Assembly: GCF_039539965.1 (NCBI RefSeq)
Contig: NZ_BAABED010000001.1
Coordinates: 3,162,001 to 3,226,000, forward strand
DNA length: 64,000 nt
Source: Arthrobacter methylotrophus
Lineage (GTDB): Bacteria; Actinomycetota; Actinomycetes; Actinomycetales; Micrococcaceae
Direction of reading: 5' to 3'
The notes under the pieces were generated by a model. The model did not search any database. It saw only the letters and a program-made list of their open reading frames with translations, and was not told where the DNA came from. The stretch's first letter is position 1. The number at the start of each line of letters is the position of its first letter. Positions 54,167-62,871 of the stretch are shown here, piece after piece. The translations under genes and the position numbers were made by a program.

Positions 54167-55040
54167 CTTCAGGCTCCCCGAGATAGGCGGAAATAACTTT
54201 CGGGTCATCGCGAATGATCTTCGGAATTGCGTCGGCGATCTTTTTCCCGAACTCCAGGACCACGATCCGGTCTGTTACGCCCATGACCAGCTTCATGTCG
54301 TGCTCAATGAGCAGTACCGTGTAGCCGTCATCCCGGATGGTGCGGATCAGGGCCATGAGCTCTTCCTTTTCAGCGGGATTGAACCCGGCCGCCGGCTCAT
54401 CCAGGCACAGAACTTTGGGATCGGTGGCTAGTGCCCGCGCAATTTCCAAACGGCGCTGGTACCCGTAAGGCAGGTGCCGCGACAGGAAATGCGCGTGATC
54501 GGCGATCCCCACGAACTCAAGCAGCGCCATGCCTCGTTCAATGGCGGTCTTCTCTTCCCGGACGTGGGTCGGCAAGCGCAGGAGCGCGCCGCCAACACTT
54601 GTTCGGTGACGCGCATCGAGGCCGACGACGACATTTTCCAAGGCTGTCATCTCACCAAAAAGGCGGATGTTCTGGAATGTCCGCGCCAAACCTCGGCGGG
54701 TAATCTTGTGCTGCGGCAATCCGTTGAGCGACTGGCCTTCCAGCAAGACCTTTCCCGACGTTGGCTTGTACACACCGGTCATGGCGTTGAAGCAGGTGGT
54801 TTTGCCGGCCCCGTTAGGCCCGATCAAACCCAGGATTTCGCCACGGTTGATATCGAACGTGACATTGTCCAGGGCCGTCAGGCCACCAAACTTGACGGTG
54901 AGGTTTTGGACCTGGACCAAGGCTTCGCCAACCTTGGTGACGATATCCCTCTCGGGGGCCACCCTCTCGGCAACTTCAAGGTCCACGCCCTGTTCCTTGA
55001 GCGCGTCGACGTCAATGTCCGGTTCGATCGCTTCACTCAT
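54153..55040 (-). CDS. livG: Branched-chain amino acid ABC transporter ATPase LivG
   Basis: The 295-residue ATPase has Walker A GPNGAGKTTCFNAMTGVYKP, LARTFQNIRLFGEMTALENV, the signature LPYGYQRRLEIARALATDPK and Walker B VLCLDEPAAGFNPAE. An acidic N-terminal extension of about 40 residues precedes the usual LivG start; an internal start is possible. It overlaps livM by 8 bp and livF by 14 bp. Confidence 0.96.
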   Translation of the reverse strand: MSEAIEPDIDVDALKEQGVDLEVAERVAPERDIVTKVGEALVQVQNLTVKFGGLTALDNVTFDINRGEILGLIGPNGAGKTTCFNAMTGVYKPTSGKVLLEGQSLNGLPQHKITRRGLARTFQNIRLFGEMTALENVVVGLDARHRTSVGGALLRLPTHVREEKTAIERGMALLEFVGIADHAHFLSRHLPYGYQRRLEIARALATDPKVLCLDEPAAGFNPAEKEELMALIRTIRDDGYTVLLIEHDMKLVMGVTDRIVVLEFGKKIADAIPKIIRDDPKVISAYLGEPEDDVA

Positions 55041-56238
55041 TGCCAGCCTCCTTGCCCGGTTGCGTCACTAATTTGCCCGAAGCGGGGCTACCGCCCACCG
55101 CGAAGCCCTTGAGCTTGTTGTAAGCCAAACGTCCGTACGCGAGGAGACTCTGGCGTGCCGGGAGCAGGCCGCCGGGGCGGAAGATCATGATGATCACCAA
55201 CGCCGCACCAAAGATCAAATACTTGAACTCGGCAATCGCTGTGAATCGGAGCGGAATATATGCCACGAGCGAGCCGCCAAGTAGCGCTCCGACCTTGTTT
55301 CCGGTGCCGCCCATGACAACAGCGGCAACGAAAAGGATCGAGGTGGCGATATCGAACTTCTGATTGTTGACGAAGCCAACTTGGCCGGCAAACAAAGCCC
55401 CGGAGAGTCCGCCCACGGAAGCACCAATGGCGAAAGCCCACACCTTGTACTTGAAGGTGGGAACGCCCATGATTTCCGCGGCATCTTCATCCTCACGGAT
55501 GGCAATCCACGCGCGTCCCACCCGGCTGCGCTCCAGGTTTCCGGCGGCCAGGAGCACCACGATGATGATGGTCAGCGTCAGCCAATACCACGGAGTTCCG
55601 TTCGAGTTCTGGAAGATCGTTTGGCCGCTTGAATCCGTTCCAGGAGGATGGCCGACGTTCTGAAAACCAACCTGGCCTTTCATTGCGGGAATGATAGTGG
55701 CCAAAATGCGCACGATCTCGCCAAAGCCGAGAGTGACGATGGCCAAGTAGTCTCCGCGCAGGCGCAGCGTGGGGACACCCAGGACCACTCCAAAGAACAT
55801 GGCCACAGCCATCGCCAGCGGAAGCGTCCACAAGTAGGGGATATGCACATATGGCGAGTCCGGGCTGGTTAACATCGCTGCGGTATAGGAACCCAGGGCA
55901 AAGAAGGCCACGTAGCCCAAGTCCAGAAGGCCCGCGTAGCCGACCACGACGTTCAGGCCCACGGCCACCAGGGCATAGACCGACATTTGCGCGAGCGCAA
56001 TTTGCCAGTTGTTTCCCGGTTCAGTGGTGATCAACGGCGGATTGAGGATGGGGAGCAAGTAGGCGATGACAACGACGACGATCAGGATCAGCCATTGGGT
56101 CTGGCGTGGGAGGGCATTCCATCTATCACCGAGCCCCGGGAACCAACCTCGGCGGGGCCGCATCCTGGCTTCACGGTCGGCAATTGCCTGCGCCGCTGCA
56201 TCATCCGGAATAAGCGTGGGGCCGTCTGTGGTGCTCAT
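55033..56238 (-). CDS. livM: Branched-chain amino acid ABC transporter permease LivM
   Basis: The 401-residue permease has a 40-residue charged N-terminus, then about ten transmembrane segments. Characteristic stretches are VGLNVVVGYAGLLDLGYVAF, FALGSYTAAML, PTLRLRGDYLAIVTLGFGEI and the coupling-type RVGRAWIAIREDEDAAEIMG. It overlaps livH by 4 bp. Confidence 0.95.
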   Translation of the reverse strand: MSTTDGPTLIPDDAAAQAIADREARMRPRRGWFPGLGDRWNALPRQTQWLILIVVVVIAYLLPILNPPLITTEPGNNWQIALAQMSVYALVAVGLNVVVGYAGLLDLGYVAFFALGSYTAAMLTSPDSPYVHIPYLWTLPLAMAVAMFFGVVLGVPTLRLRGDYLAIVTLGFGEIVRILATIIPAMKGQVGFQNVGHPPGTDSSGQTIFQNSNGTPWYWLTLTIIIVVLLAAGNLERSRVGRAWIAIREDEDAAEIMGVPTFKYKVWAFAIGASVGGLSGALFAGQVGFVNNQKFDIATSILFVAAVVMGGTGNKVGALLGGSLVAYIPLRFTAIAEFKYLIFGAALVIIMIFRPGGLLPARQSLLAYGRLAYNKLKGFAVGGSPASGKLVTQPGKEAGNE

Positions 56239-57254
56239 GCCTTACTCTTTCCTAGCGAGCTACCCAAGATACCTTCGGGTCGCACGATCAATACCAACAC
56301 CAGGACCACGAAGGCAACAACGTCAGTCCATTGTGAGCTACCCAAAAGCACCTGGCCGTAATTTCCGATCAAACCGATCAGCAAACCGCCCAGCAGGGCA
56401 CCGCGCACGTTGCCGATGCCCCCGAGAACAGCTGCCGCAAAGGCCTTGACCCCGAGGATGAATCCGCCGTTGTACTGCACTCCCGACGGGATCTTCATGA
56501 CGTAAAACAAAGCCGCTGCTCCGGCCAAAATACCGCCGATAATGAAGGTTGTCACGATGATTTTTTCCTTGTTGACACCCATCAAAGTTGCGGTGTCCGG
56601 GTCCTGCGCGACAGCACGAATTCCTCGTCCGGTCCGGGATCGCCTAATGAACTGATCGGTGGCAATCATCAGGATAATCGCAGCGATGACAATGACCACT
56701 TGCTGTGAGTCGACAATTGTCCCGAAGACATCGAAAATCGGCAGTGGTCGGAACATAGTCAAGGCGGCCTCGGGGCTAGGTCCGCGCCACCAGTAGATCG
56801 TGTACTGAATGGCGAAGGAAACACCAATGGCGGTGATCAAGAATGCCAAGCGGGGCGCCTTGCGCTGGCGCAATGGTTTATAAGCCACGCGTTCCACGAT
56901 GACCGCCATCAATGCCGAGGCAATAATCGCCACGACAAGGGCGAGAACGAGGTTCCCGACAATTGCCCAAAAAGCCAGTCGTGGAGCGGAAGGTCCAAAA
57001 TTGAGGGCGCTGAGGGTGAAGAACACCCCATAACAGCCCACGATAAAGACTTCCGAATGGGCGAAGTTGATGAGGTTGAGAACGCCGTAGACGAGGGTAT
57101 AGCCAAGGGCAACGAGCGCGTAAATTGCGCCAAAGGTCAACCCGTCAAAGGTGGAACTCCAGAAGTTCTGGGCAAAGGAGTTTACGTCGAAGGTGATCCA
57201 CGTGTCGTCCATGGGGACGGAGTGGAGCAGGGCCGGAATTACTTCGCTGATCAT
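56235..57254 (-). CDS. livH: Branched-chain amino acid ABC transporter permease LivH
   Basis: The 339-residue permease has about eight transmembrane segments with ALGYTLVYGVLNLINFAHSE, RVAYKPLRQRKAPRLAFLIT, RTGRGIRAVAQDPDTATLMG and a GGIGNVRGALLGGLLIGLIG near the C-terminus. ATG 57254 has AGGA seven bases upstream. A strong hairpin lies between it and livK. Confidence 0.95.
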   Translation of the reverse strand: MISEVIPALLHSVPMDDTWITFDVNSFAQNFWSSTFDGLTFGAIYALVALGYTLVYGVLNLINFAHSEVFIVGCYGVFFTLSALNFGPSAPRLAFWAIVGNLVLALVVAIIASALMAVIVERVAYKPLRQRKAPRLAFLITAIGVSFAIQYTIYWWRGPSPEAALTMFRPLPIFDVFGTIVDSQQVVIVIAAIILMIATDQFIRRSRTGRGIRAVAQDPDTATLMGVNKEKIIVTTFIIGGILAGAAALFYVMKIPSGVQYNGGFILGVKAFAAAVLGGIGNVRGALLGGLLIGLIGNYGQVLLGSSQWTDVVAFVVLVLVLIVRPEGILGSSLGKSKA

Positions 57255-57280
57255 GGGCACTTCCTGATGTGATCAAAAGA

Positions 57281-57318
57281 AATGCTGGGGGTCGGCATGG
57301 ATGCTAACCCCCAGCATT
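57281..57318 (-). terminator. Intrinsic terminator/attenuator between livK and livH
   Basis: Perfect 12-bp arms AATGCTGGGGGT / ACCCCCAGCATT with a 14-nt loop. On the minus strand the hairpin is followed by TTCTTTT, so it looks like a true intrinsic terminator inside the operon. It would leave more livK mRNA than livHMGF mRNA. Confidence 0.85.
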
Positions 57319-57335
57319 CACCTGGGCTTCCGTTG

Positions 57336-58565
57336 TTATTTTCCGATGACGCCGATGGGAACGATCTTGCCGTTCTCAACCTTGTAACCGTAAACATCCG
57401 GGGTTGCCAGTTCGCCGGTTGAATCCCACTTGTAGTGCTTGGACAGGCCGTCTGCATCGTAGGACTTGACCCAGGAGAGCAGGTCCGCACGGGACTGCTT
57501 GCCCTTGTCGATACCCGAAAGGAGGACGGTGGCTGCGTCGTAACCTTCAATGGAGTAGGTTCCAGGCTCAGCGTTGGCCAGCTTCTTGTACTCGGACTCG
57601 AAGCTCGGGATCAGCTCGCCGGGGATGCAGGGGCAGGTGAAGTACGAGTTGGACGAGGCATCGCCGGCTTGCTTGATGAACTGGTCATCCTTCACTCCGT
57701 CCGGGCCCACGAAGGAACCGGTGAATCCCTTTCCGACCAGCTGCTGGTCGAAGGGGGCGCCTTCTGCGTAATAGCCGGCGTAGTAGACGGTGTCTGCCTT
57801 GGCGTTCATGATCTTGGAAATCACGGCCGAGAAGTCCTTCTGACCGGTGACGACCTTATCGGACCCCACCATCGCGGAGCCAAGGGCCTGGGACGTGGTG
57901 GTTCCCAATCCGATGCCGTAGTCAGAGTCGTCCTGAACCAGATACACCTTCTTCGCCTGCAGCTTGTCCGTGAGGAACTTCGCCGCAGCCGGGCCCTGGA
58001 CGGCGTCATTGCCGAGGGCCCGGAAGAAAGTGGTCCAGCCGTTCTTGGTCAGGCTCGGATTGGTGGCGGAAGGCGTGATGTGGACCAGGCCCTTCTGCTC
58101 GAAGATGTTTCCTGTGGCCTTGGACTCTCCGGAGAAGGGCAAACCCACCACTCCGATGATGTCCGGCTCGGAAACGATCTGTGTCACCGGTCCAGTGGCC
58201 TTGTTCGGGTCGCCTTCAGTGTCGAATTTCTTGAACTGGACCTGGCAGCCAGGGTTCGCGGTGTTGTGCTGGTTGACGGCCAGTTGGATACCGTTGAAGA
58301 TATTGATGCCCAGCTGGGCGTTGGGTCCTGTCTCGGCACCGGCATACGCAATGGTGGTGGTAGACGGGCATGTTCCCTTGCCATCGCCCGCAGGCAAAAC
58401 TGCCCCGGCAGGAACGTCGACTTTGGAGATTGCAGGGATGTTGATCCTGCCGCTGGTCCCCGAAGTGTCCGTGCCGCTAGGAGCGGTCTGGTTCGCACAG
58501 CCAGCCACTAGCATGCCAAGGGTGGCCGCCGCTGCAATCGCCGAAATGACTTGCTTCCTGTACAT
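57336..58565 (-). CDS. livK: Branched-chain amino acid ABC transporter substrate-binding lipoprotein
   Basis: The 409-residue protein has a lipoprotein signal peptide with lipobox LVAGC (MYRKQVISAIAAAATLGMLV, Cys at residue 23). It is a type I periplasmic-binding protein: TTIAYAGAETGPNAQLGINI, VVGLPFSGESKATGNIFEQK, KVYLVQDDSDYGIGLG and DTVYYAGYYAEGAPFDQQLV. The ligand is likely Leu/Ile/Val but could be another amino acid. It heads livKHMGF and is separated from livH by an attenuator. Confidence 0.94.
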   Translation of the reverse strand: MYRKQVISAIAAAATLGMLVAGCANQTAPSGTDTSGTSGRINIPAISKVDVPAGAVLPAGDGKGTCPSTTTIAYAGAETGPNAQLGINIFNGIQLAVNQHNTANPGCQVQFKKFDTEGDPNKATGPVTQIVSEPDIIGVVGLPFSGESKATGNIFEQKGLVHITPSATNPSLTKNGWTTFFRALGNDAVQGPAAAKFLTDKLQAKKVYLVQDDSDYGIGLGTTTSQALGSAMVGSDKVVTGQKDFSAVISKIMNAKADTVYYAGYYAEGAPFDQQLVGKGFTGSFVGPDGVKDDQFIKQAGDASSNSYFTCPCIPGELIPSFESEYKKLANAEPGTYSIEGYDAATVLLSGIDKGKQSRADLLSWVKSYDADGLSKHYKWDSTGELATPDVYGYKVENGKIVPIGVIGK

Positions 58566-58808
58566 AAATAGCCTCCGCGGTGCGTATGATTCGTGGTCAT
58601 TCGCCCGAAGTCACTTTCACTTCGAACATGTTCCATGAGAGTACTACCAAATATGTGTCCTAGAACACATATATGCAGGTCAGGATCTAATAACGGTGGA
58701 TCACCGCCGCGCGCGGACAAACTCCTCGTATGTACGGAAAGTTAATTTCCCGTCACGGTGCAGCCTGGGGAAATCAAGAGGGGCGGCACGGATCGCATTT
58801 CGCGTGCG

Positions 58809-58882
58809 TGCCCCAGGTGGGACTCGAACCCACAACACGCGGATTTTAAGTCCGCTGCCTCTGCCAATTGGGCTACTGGGGC
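58809..58882 (-). tRNA. tRNA-Leu (anticodon UAA), short variable region
   Basis: The 74-nt cloverleaf reads, from 58882 downwards: acceptor GCCCCAG paired perfectly with CTGGGGC; D arm GCCCAATTGGCAGAGGC; anticodon arm GCGGA-CTTAAAA-TCCGC (anticodon TAA at 58848-58846); variable region GTGTT; T arm GTGGG-TTCGAGT-CCCAC; discriminator A. No CCA is encoded. A UAA anticodon and A73 mean leucine, and the three-pair D stem is Leu-like, but the usual long variable arm is missing. Confidence 0.9.
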
Positions 58883-58922
58883 GCCCGGATAATGGTAACC
58901 CAACGCACGCCCATGTTTGGCC

Positions 58923-59861
58923 CTAGGGAGTTTGGAACGGCGTTGCATAGCGGAAGGTGCCGCTGGCGCCGTCGGGCCATGCTTTGAGGGGCAACAGCTG
59001 GAAATGGTCTCCCCACGCGGCCTCGGGCGCACTCACCCCCAGCTCGCGGGCGGGAAGGTATCCGAAGTGCGGATAGTACTCAGTGCTGCCCAACAGCGCG
59101 ATTCCCGGCTCACCCGCGTTCTCGGCTCGGCGGGCGGTTTCCCGCAGGAGCGCAGACCCGATGCCGCGTCGCTGCAGGTGCGGCTGCACACTGATCGGAC
59201 CCAGTCCCAAGAGCGGGAGATCGCCGTCCCTGCCTGGGCTACTGATCCAACCGCGGGTGCTGATGACGTGCCCGACGATCTCCCCGCCGATCTCGGCCAC
59301 GATGCTGAACTCCGGGAGGTACGCATCGCAGTGGAACAGTTCCTGCAGCAGCTTTACCTCCGCCGGGATCCCTTCGACCGGCAGTCCGGTGACCGGGCTG
59401 ATCGAGAATGCACTGGCTGTCAGCTCCAATACTTCCCCACGGTCGGCCGGCGTTTCCGTCCGCAACATGACGCCTTGGCCCAGCAGTTCCAGGACCTGCA
59501 TCGCGTTCCCACGCTCTGCCGAAGGAACCAAGAGGTGGTCGTGATGGAATCCGGCCAGGACATTGCAGCTGATACCGGCTGCCGTGAGGGCGGAACTGAC
59601 GGCGGCGGTGAGTCCCACTGCTTCCAGCGCAGAATGAACCTGAAGAGTGATCCATGCAGCGACGAAATCGTAGGACAACCCCAAGCGCTCGGCTTCCTCG
59701 CGGCGCAACACCACAGTGAGGCCCTCCGCTTCCCGGACAGCGGCTTCGACGCCCCCCTCAAGGGCCTTGCCGTGTGGCCATAGCGCGTAGACGTAGTCAC
59801 CGTCGCGTGCTATGGGGTGCATGGATCTCAGGAGGGTCGTCAGATCGCTTTCGCCAGCCAT
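58923..59861 (-). CDS. ACT-domain / GNAT acetyltransferase fusion protein
   Basis: The 312-residue protein joins two domains. Residues about 5-125 match the ACT_3/ACT_7 type found in amino-acid sensors: AWITLQVHSALEAVGLTAAV and SCNVLAGFHHDHLLVPSAER are typical. Residues about 130-290 are a YhbS-like GNAT N-acetyltransferase, with the acetyl-CoA loop in ISVQPHLQRRGIGSALL followed by ALLGSTEYYPHFGYLPA. The layout suggests an acetyltransferase controlled by a small ligand, possibly an amino acid. The substrate is unknown. It is transcribed toward the tRNA gene. Confidence 0.85.
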   Translation of the reverse strand: MAGESDLTTLLRSMHPIARDGDYVYALWPHGKALEGGVEAAVREAEGLTVVLRREEAERLGLSYDFVAAWITLQVHSALEAVGLTAAVSSALTAAGISCNVLAGFHHDHLLVPSAERGNAMQVLELLGQGVMLRTETPADRGEVLELTASAFSISPVTGLPVEGIPAEVKLLQELFHCDAYLPEFSIVAEIGGEIVGHVISTRGWISSPGRDGDLPLLGLGPISVQPHLQRRGIGSALLRETARRAENAGEPGIALLGSTEYYPHFGYLPARELGVSAPEAAWGDHFQLLPLKAWPDGASGTFRYATPFQTP

Positions 59862-59922
59862 GCTGCCAAGTCTAAGACACCCCCTCGCGGCCGGGCCGGC
59901 AGCTAGACTCCGGCAATTAAAT

Positions 59923-59966
59923 GCCGACGGCGGCCGCCCCCTGCGTGGGAAGCGGCCGCCGTCGGC
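59923..59966 (-). terminator. Hairpin after ndh
   Basis: Perfect 15-bp GC-rich arms (gccgacggcggccgc and its complement) with a 14-nt loop, starting 18 nt past the ndh stop. It isolates ndh from the ACT-GNAT gene. Confidence 0.75.
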
Positions 59967-59984
59967 GGGGGTGCTTGGCGTTTG

Positions 59985-61424
59985 CTACTTGGCGTCAGCC
60001 GTGACCGGAGCCTTGGCCGGCTCAGCGGCCGGGGCGGGTGCGGCAGCCGGCTTGGGGGCCGGGGTGGCCGCGGCCACGAAGGCTCCGCGCGGGTTGTCGA
60101 GATCCAGCAGTTGGGTGGTGTCGCGGCCCATGATCATGCCGAGGAGCCAGTTGAAGATCACGCGGACCTTGCGCTCACCGGTCGGAATGGCCAGGCCGTG
60201 GTAACCGCGGTGCGCCAACCAGGCGAGGCCGCCCTTGAGGCCGATACGGCCCAGGATGTTGATGTTGGCAACACCCTTCCATTCACCGAAGCCGGCAACC
60301 GCACCGAGGTTCTTGTGCTTGTAGTCGGACATGGGCTTGTCCCAGCGGGAGGCCCACAGGTTCTTTGCAAGGCGCTTGGCCTGGCGCAGTGCGTGCTGTG
60401 CGTTCGGGACGCAAGTACCGTCGGGCAGGCCACTTCCGGTGAGGTCCGGAACGGCAGCAATGTCGCCGGCCGCCCAGGCGTTGTCGATGATGCCCTCGTC
60501 ACCTGCGATACGCAGGTCCGGGAGAACACGGACCCGGCCGCGGGGCTCAAGCGGGAAGTCGGTGGAGCGGATCATCGGGTTGGCTTGCACGCCTGCAGTC
60601 CACACGAGGGTGTCGGCTTCGAATTCCTGTGCAGGGGTCTTGTCCGGCAGGTTGATGAGCTTGAGGGTACCCTCGGCGTTGTCCAAGGAGGTGTTGAGGA
60701 GGACCTCGATGCCACGGCTGCGCAGGTGTCCGACAACCCACTCGGCTTGGGTTGCAGTGACCTCGGGCATGATGCGGCCCATGGCCTCGACAAGGACGAA
60801 GCGGACTTCTTCCTGGCGGATGCGCGAGTTGTTCTTCACGGCGGCGCGGGCAAGGTCTTCCATCTCGGTGATGCACTCGATACCGGCGAATCCGCCACCT
60901 ACAACCACGAAGGTCAGGGCCTTGGCGCGCTCAGCGGCGTCCGTCATGGTGGACGCGACCTCGATGCGTTCAAGGACCTTGTTGCGCAGGGCTACTGCTT
61001 CTTCGATGGTCTTCAGACCGATGCCTTCGTCAGCCAGGCCCTTGATGGGGAAGGTGCGGGTAATGGCGCCGGCGGCAACCACGACGTCGAAGTAAGGGAT
61101 CTCGAAGGGATCTCCGCCGTCGGCCGGAGCAACAACGGCGGTGCGGTTCTGGTGGTCGATGCCGGTAACGCGGCCCTGGATGAGTTCCGTCTGCTTGAGG
61201 TGCTGGCGATGGGAGACGACGGCGTGGCGTGCCTCGATGTTGCCGCCGGCCACTTCGGGAAGGAAGGGCTGGTACGTCATGTAGGGAAGGGGATCGACGA
61301 CGGTAACGATTCCGCCGGCATTAGCGATCTTCTTCTGCAGCTTGAGTGCTACGTACAGGCCGACGTATCCGCCGCCGACAACGAGAACACGGGGACGGTC
61401 AATGAGCTCAGGGGTGGTTGCCAT
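59985..61424 (-). CDS. ndh: Type II NADH dehydrogenase (NAD(P)/FAD-dependent oxidoreductase)
   Basis: The 479-residue peripheral membrane flavoprotein passes electrons from NADH to menaquinone without pumping protons. The FAD motif is VLVVGGGYVGLYVALKLQKK, the NAD motif is LTFVVVGGGFAGIECITEME, and NAWAAGDIAAVPDL precedes the C-terminal membrane-binding part. An Ala/Pro-rich tail of about 30 residues is unusual but disorder-like. ATG 61424 is supported by TACCCT six bases upstream; the open frame to 61550 is not family-like. A Rex-like operator overlaps the promoter. Confidence 0.93.
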   Translation of the reverse strand: MATTPELIDRPRVLVVGGGYVGLYVALKLQKKIANAGGIVTVVDPLPYMTYQPFLPEVAGGNIEARHAVVSHRQHLKQTELIQGRVTGIDHQNRTAVVAPADGGDPFEIPYFDVVVAAGAITRTFPIKGLADEGIGLKTIEEAVALRNKVLERIEVASTMTDAAERAKALTFVVVGGGFAGIECITEMEDLARAAVKNNSRIRQEEVRFVLVEAMGRIMPEVTATQAEWVVGHLRSRGIEVLLNTSLDNAEGTLKLINLPDKTPAQEFEADTLVWTAGVQANPMIRSTDFPLEPRGRVRVLPDLRIAGDEGIIDNAWAAGDIAAVPDLTGSGLPDGTCVPNAQHALRQAKRLAKNLWASRWDKPMSDYKHKNLGAVAGFGEWKGVANINILGRIGLKGGLAWLAHRGYHGLAIPTGERKVRVIFNWLLGMIMGRDTTQLLDLDNPRGAFVAAATPAPKPAAAPAPAAEPAKAPVTADAK

Positions 61425-61430
61425 AAGACT

Positions 61431-61436
61431 AGGGTA
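61431..61436 (-). promoter_or_regulatory. -10 box of a probable leaderless promoter (ndh)
   Basis: On the minus strand TACCCT ends exactly 6 nt before the ATG at 61424. Confidence 0.6.
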
Positions 61437-61443
61437 CAGCACC

Positions 61444-61461
61444 TTGTGAAAATCTTCACTA
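61444..61461. promoter_or_regulatory. Rex-like (NADH/NAD+ sensor) operator upstream of ndh
   Basis: TTGTGAA-AATC-TTCACTA is an inverted repeat matching the Rex consensus TGTGAANNNNTTCACA at all but the last conserved base. It lies just upstream of the -10 box, about 20-37 nt before the ATG, where a bound repressor would block polymerase. A Crp/GlxR site (TGTGAN6TCACA) has an overlapping consensus and cannot be excluded. Confidence 0.6.
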
Positions 61462-61474
61462 ACTAGATTCCGAG

Positions 61475-61495
61475 GCCTCCCACAGTGTGGGAGGC
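61475..61495 (-). terminator. Hairpin at the stop of the mycosin gene
   Basis: Perfect 9-bp arms GCCTCCCAC / GTGGGAGGC with an AGT loop, beginning at the stop codon. It ends the ppx - mycosin transcript just before the ndh operator. Confidence 0.72.
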
Positions 61496-62871
61496 TACTT
61501 TCTGGTACTCGGATCGACAACCTCGACACCGCCGGTCCGGGGTTCCTCACGAAGCCCCCGGGAAATCCGGTAAGCGCGCGTCAAGTGGATCGAGGCACCC
61601 GCAACAATCCCCGCGAACAGCAAAGCAAAACCCAGGACTACTGTTGCCGGAACGGCCGTATCGGCCTCGGTTGGCGTCTTCGCGACAGGAACCGTGGGGT
61701 CCGCCAACGCGGCCGGGGGGCTGCTCGGTTTGGCGCTTGGACCAGGTGTGGGGCTGCTGAGGTCGCCGCGACGATGGACCCGGATCCAGTCCGCGATGGA
61801 TCCCTCCGGGTTGCTCGTGGCCTCCGGCACATCGGCCGTGAGCGCCGCCTCGGCGTTGAGGATCCCGTAGCCGTAAATGGGATCCTTTCCAGGCACCCCT
61901 GCATCCTCCGCGGTGGACACAATCCTGTTGATGACCTGCTTGGCGCTCATATCCGGCCATTTCGACCGGATGAGTGCCGCAACTCCCGAGACAATCGGCG
62001 CGGAGCCGGACGTGCCGGCCCAATCTTCGTAGCTTCCCCCGGGGAGTCCACCCACCAGCTTTTCCGCCGGGGCCGAAACGCCGATGCTGATCCCCTGCGA
62101 AGAAGCGTCGACGCTGGCCGTACGGTTCCGGTCAAGACCTGCCACGGTCAAGACCCCCGGAATGGTGGCAGGTGCGCCCACTTGGACATTTCCGCCGATC
62201 CGATTGCCCGCAGCGGCCACGATCACCACGTCCTTCTGTTCGGCATAGAGGAACGCCGCGTCCCAGCTCTGGGGCCAATCAGGGGAAGTACTGCCGAGGG
62301 AAATATTGATGACCTTGGCCCCATTGTCCACCGCCCATCGAACGGCTTCGGGAATCTGTTCCTGGTCCGTCTTTCCCGCCGGGTTCGGCGAGCCGAGCCA
62401 AGCGGAAACGGACAAAATCTCGGCTTCGGGGGCAACACCGACGATTCCGTCCGGACCAACACCGGAAGCGGGCGAGGGAGAAGCCGACACTGATGCGTCG
62501 GCTGAAGCGTGTCCGCGCCCGGCCAACAGCGTGGCGACGAGGGTCCCGTGTTCTGGTTTGGCCCCGATGCTCTTTTGTCCGTTCGGATCGCCCGCGCCGG
62601 AAGCGTCAGTTCCGCCGACCACCGCACCCTTGAGATCCGGGTGTTGCCCATCCACCCCGCTGTCGATGATGGCCACTTTCACGCCCGCGCCCTTGGATAC
62701 CTGCCAGGCGGCGGAAATACCGTACTCGTTGAGCCAGTATTCCTTGTCCCGCCAGGAGTCTGCGGACGCCGCGGGCGCAGTGAGCAGGGTCCCTGCCAAG
62801 CCTCCCCCGGCGAGCACGGCAGCCAGCGCGGCCGACACTGCACAGCGGTGCCAGCGGTGTTGCAGCGTCAT
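61495..62871 (-). CDS. S8 family serine protease, mycosin-like (type VII secretion-associated)
   Basis: The 458-residue secreted subtilase has a Sec signal (AVSAALAAVLAGGGLAGTLL), the catalytic Asp70 in VKVAIIDSGVDGQHPDLKG, His108 in AKPEHGTLVATLLAGRG, the oxyanion Asn in VIVAAAGNRIGG and Ser in DWAGTSGSAPIVSGVAALI. A Pro/Ser linker and C-terminal transmembrane helix (ATVVLGFALLFAGIVAGASI) give the MycP layout. No ESX/EccC or WXG100 genes are in the window, so a role in type VII secretion is by similarity only. Its start overlaps the ppx stop by one base (TGATG). Confidence 0.88.
   Translation of the reverse strand: MTLQHRWHRCAVSAALAAVLAGGGLAGTLLTAPAASADSWRDKEYWLNEYGISAAWQVSKGAGVKVAIIDSGVDGQHPDLKGAVVGGTDASGAGDPNGQKSIGAKPEHGTLVATLLAGRGHASADASVSASPSPASGVGPDGIVGVAPEAEILSVSAWLGSPNPAGKTDQEQIPEAVRWAVDNGAKVINISLGSTSPDWPQSWDAAFLYAEQKDVVIVAAAGNRIGGNVQVGAPATIPGVLTVAGLDRNRTASVDASSQGISIGVSAPAEKLVGGLPGGSYEDWAGTSGSAPIVSGVAALIRSKWPDMSAKQVINRIVSTAEDAGVPGKDPIYGYGILNAEAALTADVPEATSNPEGSIADWIRVHRRGDLSSPTPGPSAKPSSPPAALADPTVPVAKTPTEADTAVPATVVLGFALLFAGIVAGASIHLTRAYRISRGLREEPRTGGVEVVDPSTRK

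Noticed and set aside
61495..62871. Type VII secretion locus
   Set aside because: Only the mycosin-like protease is present; there are no EccB-E, EspG or WXG100 genes in the window.
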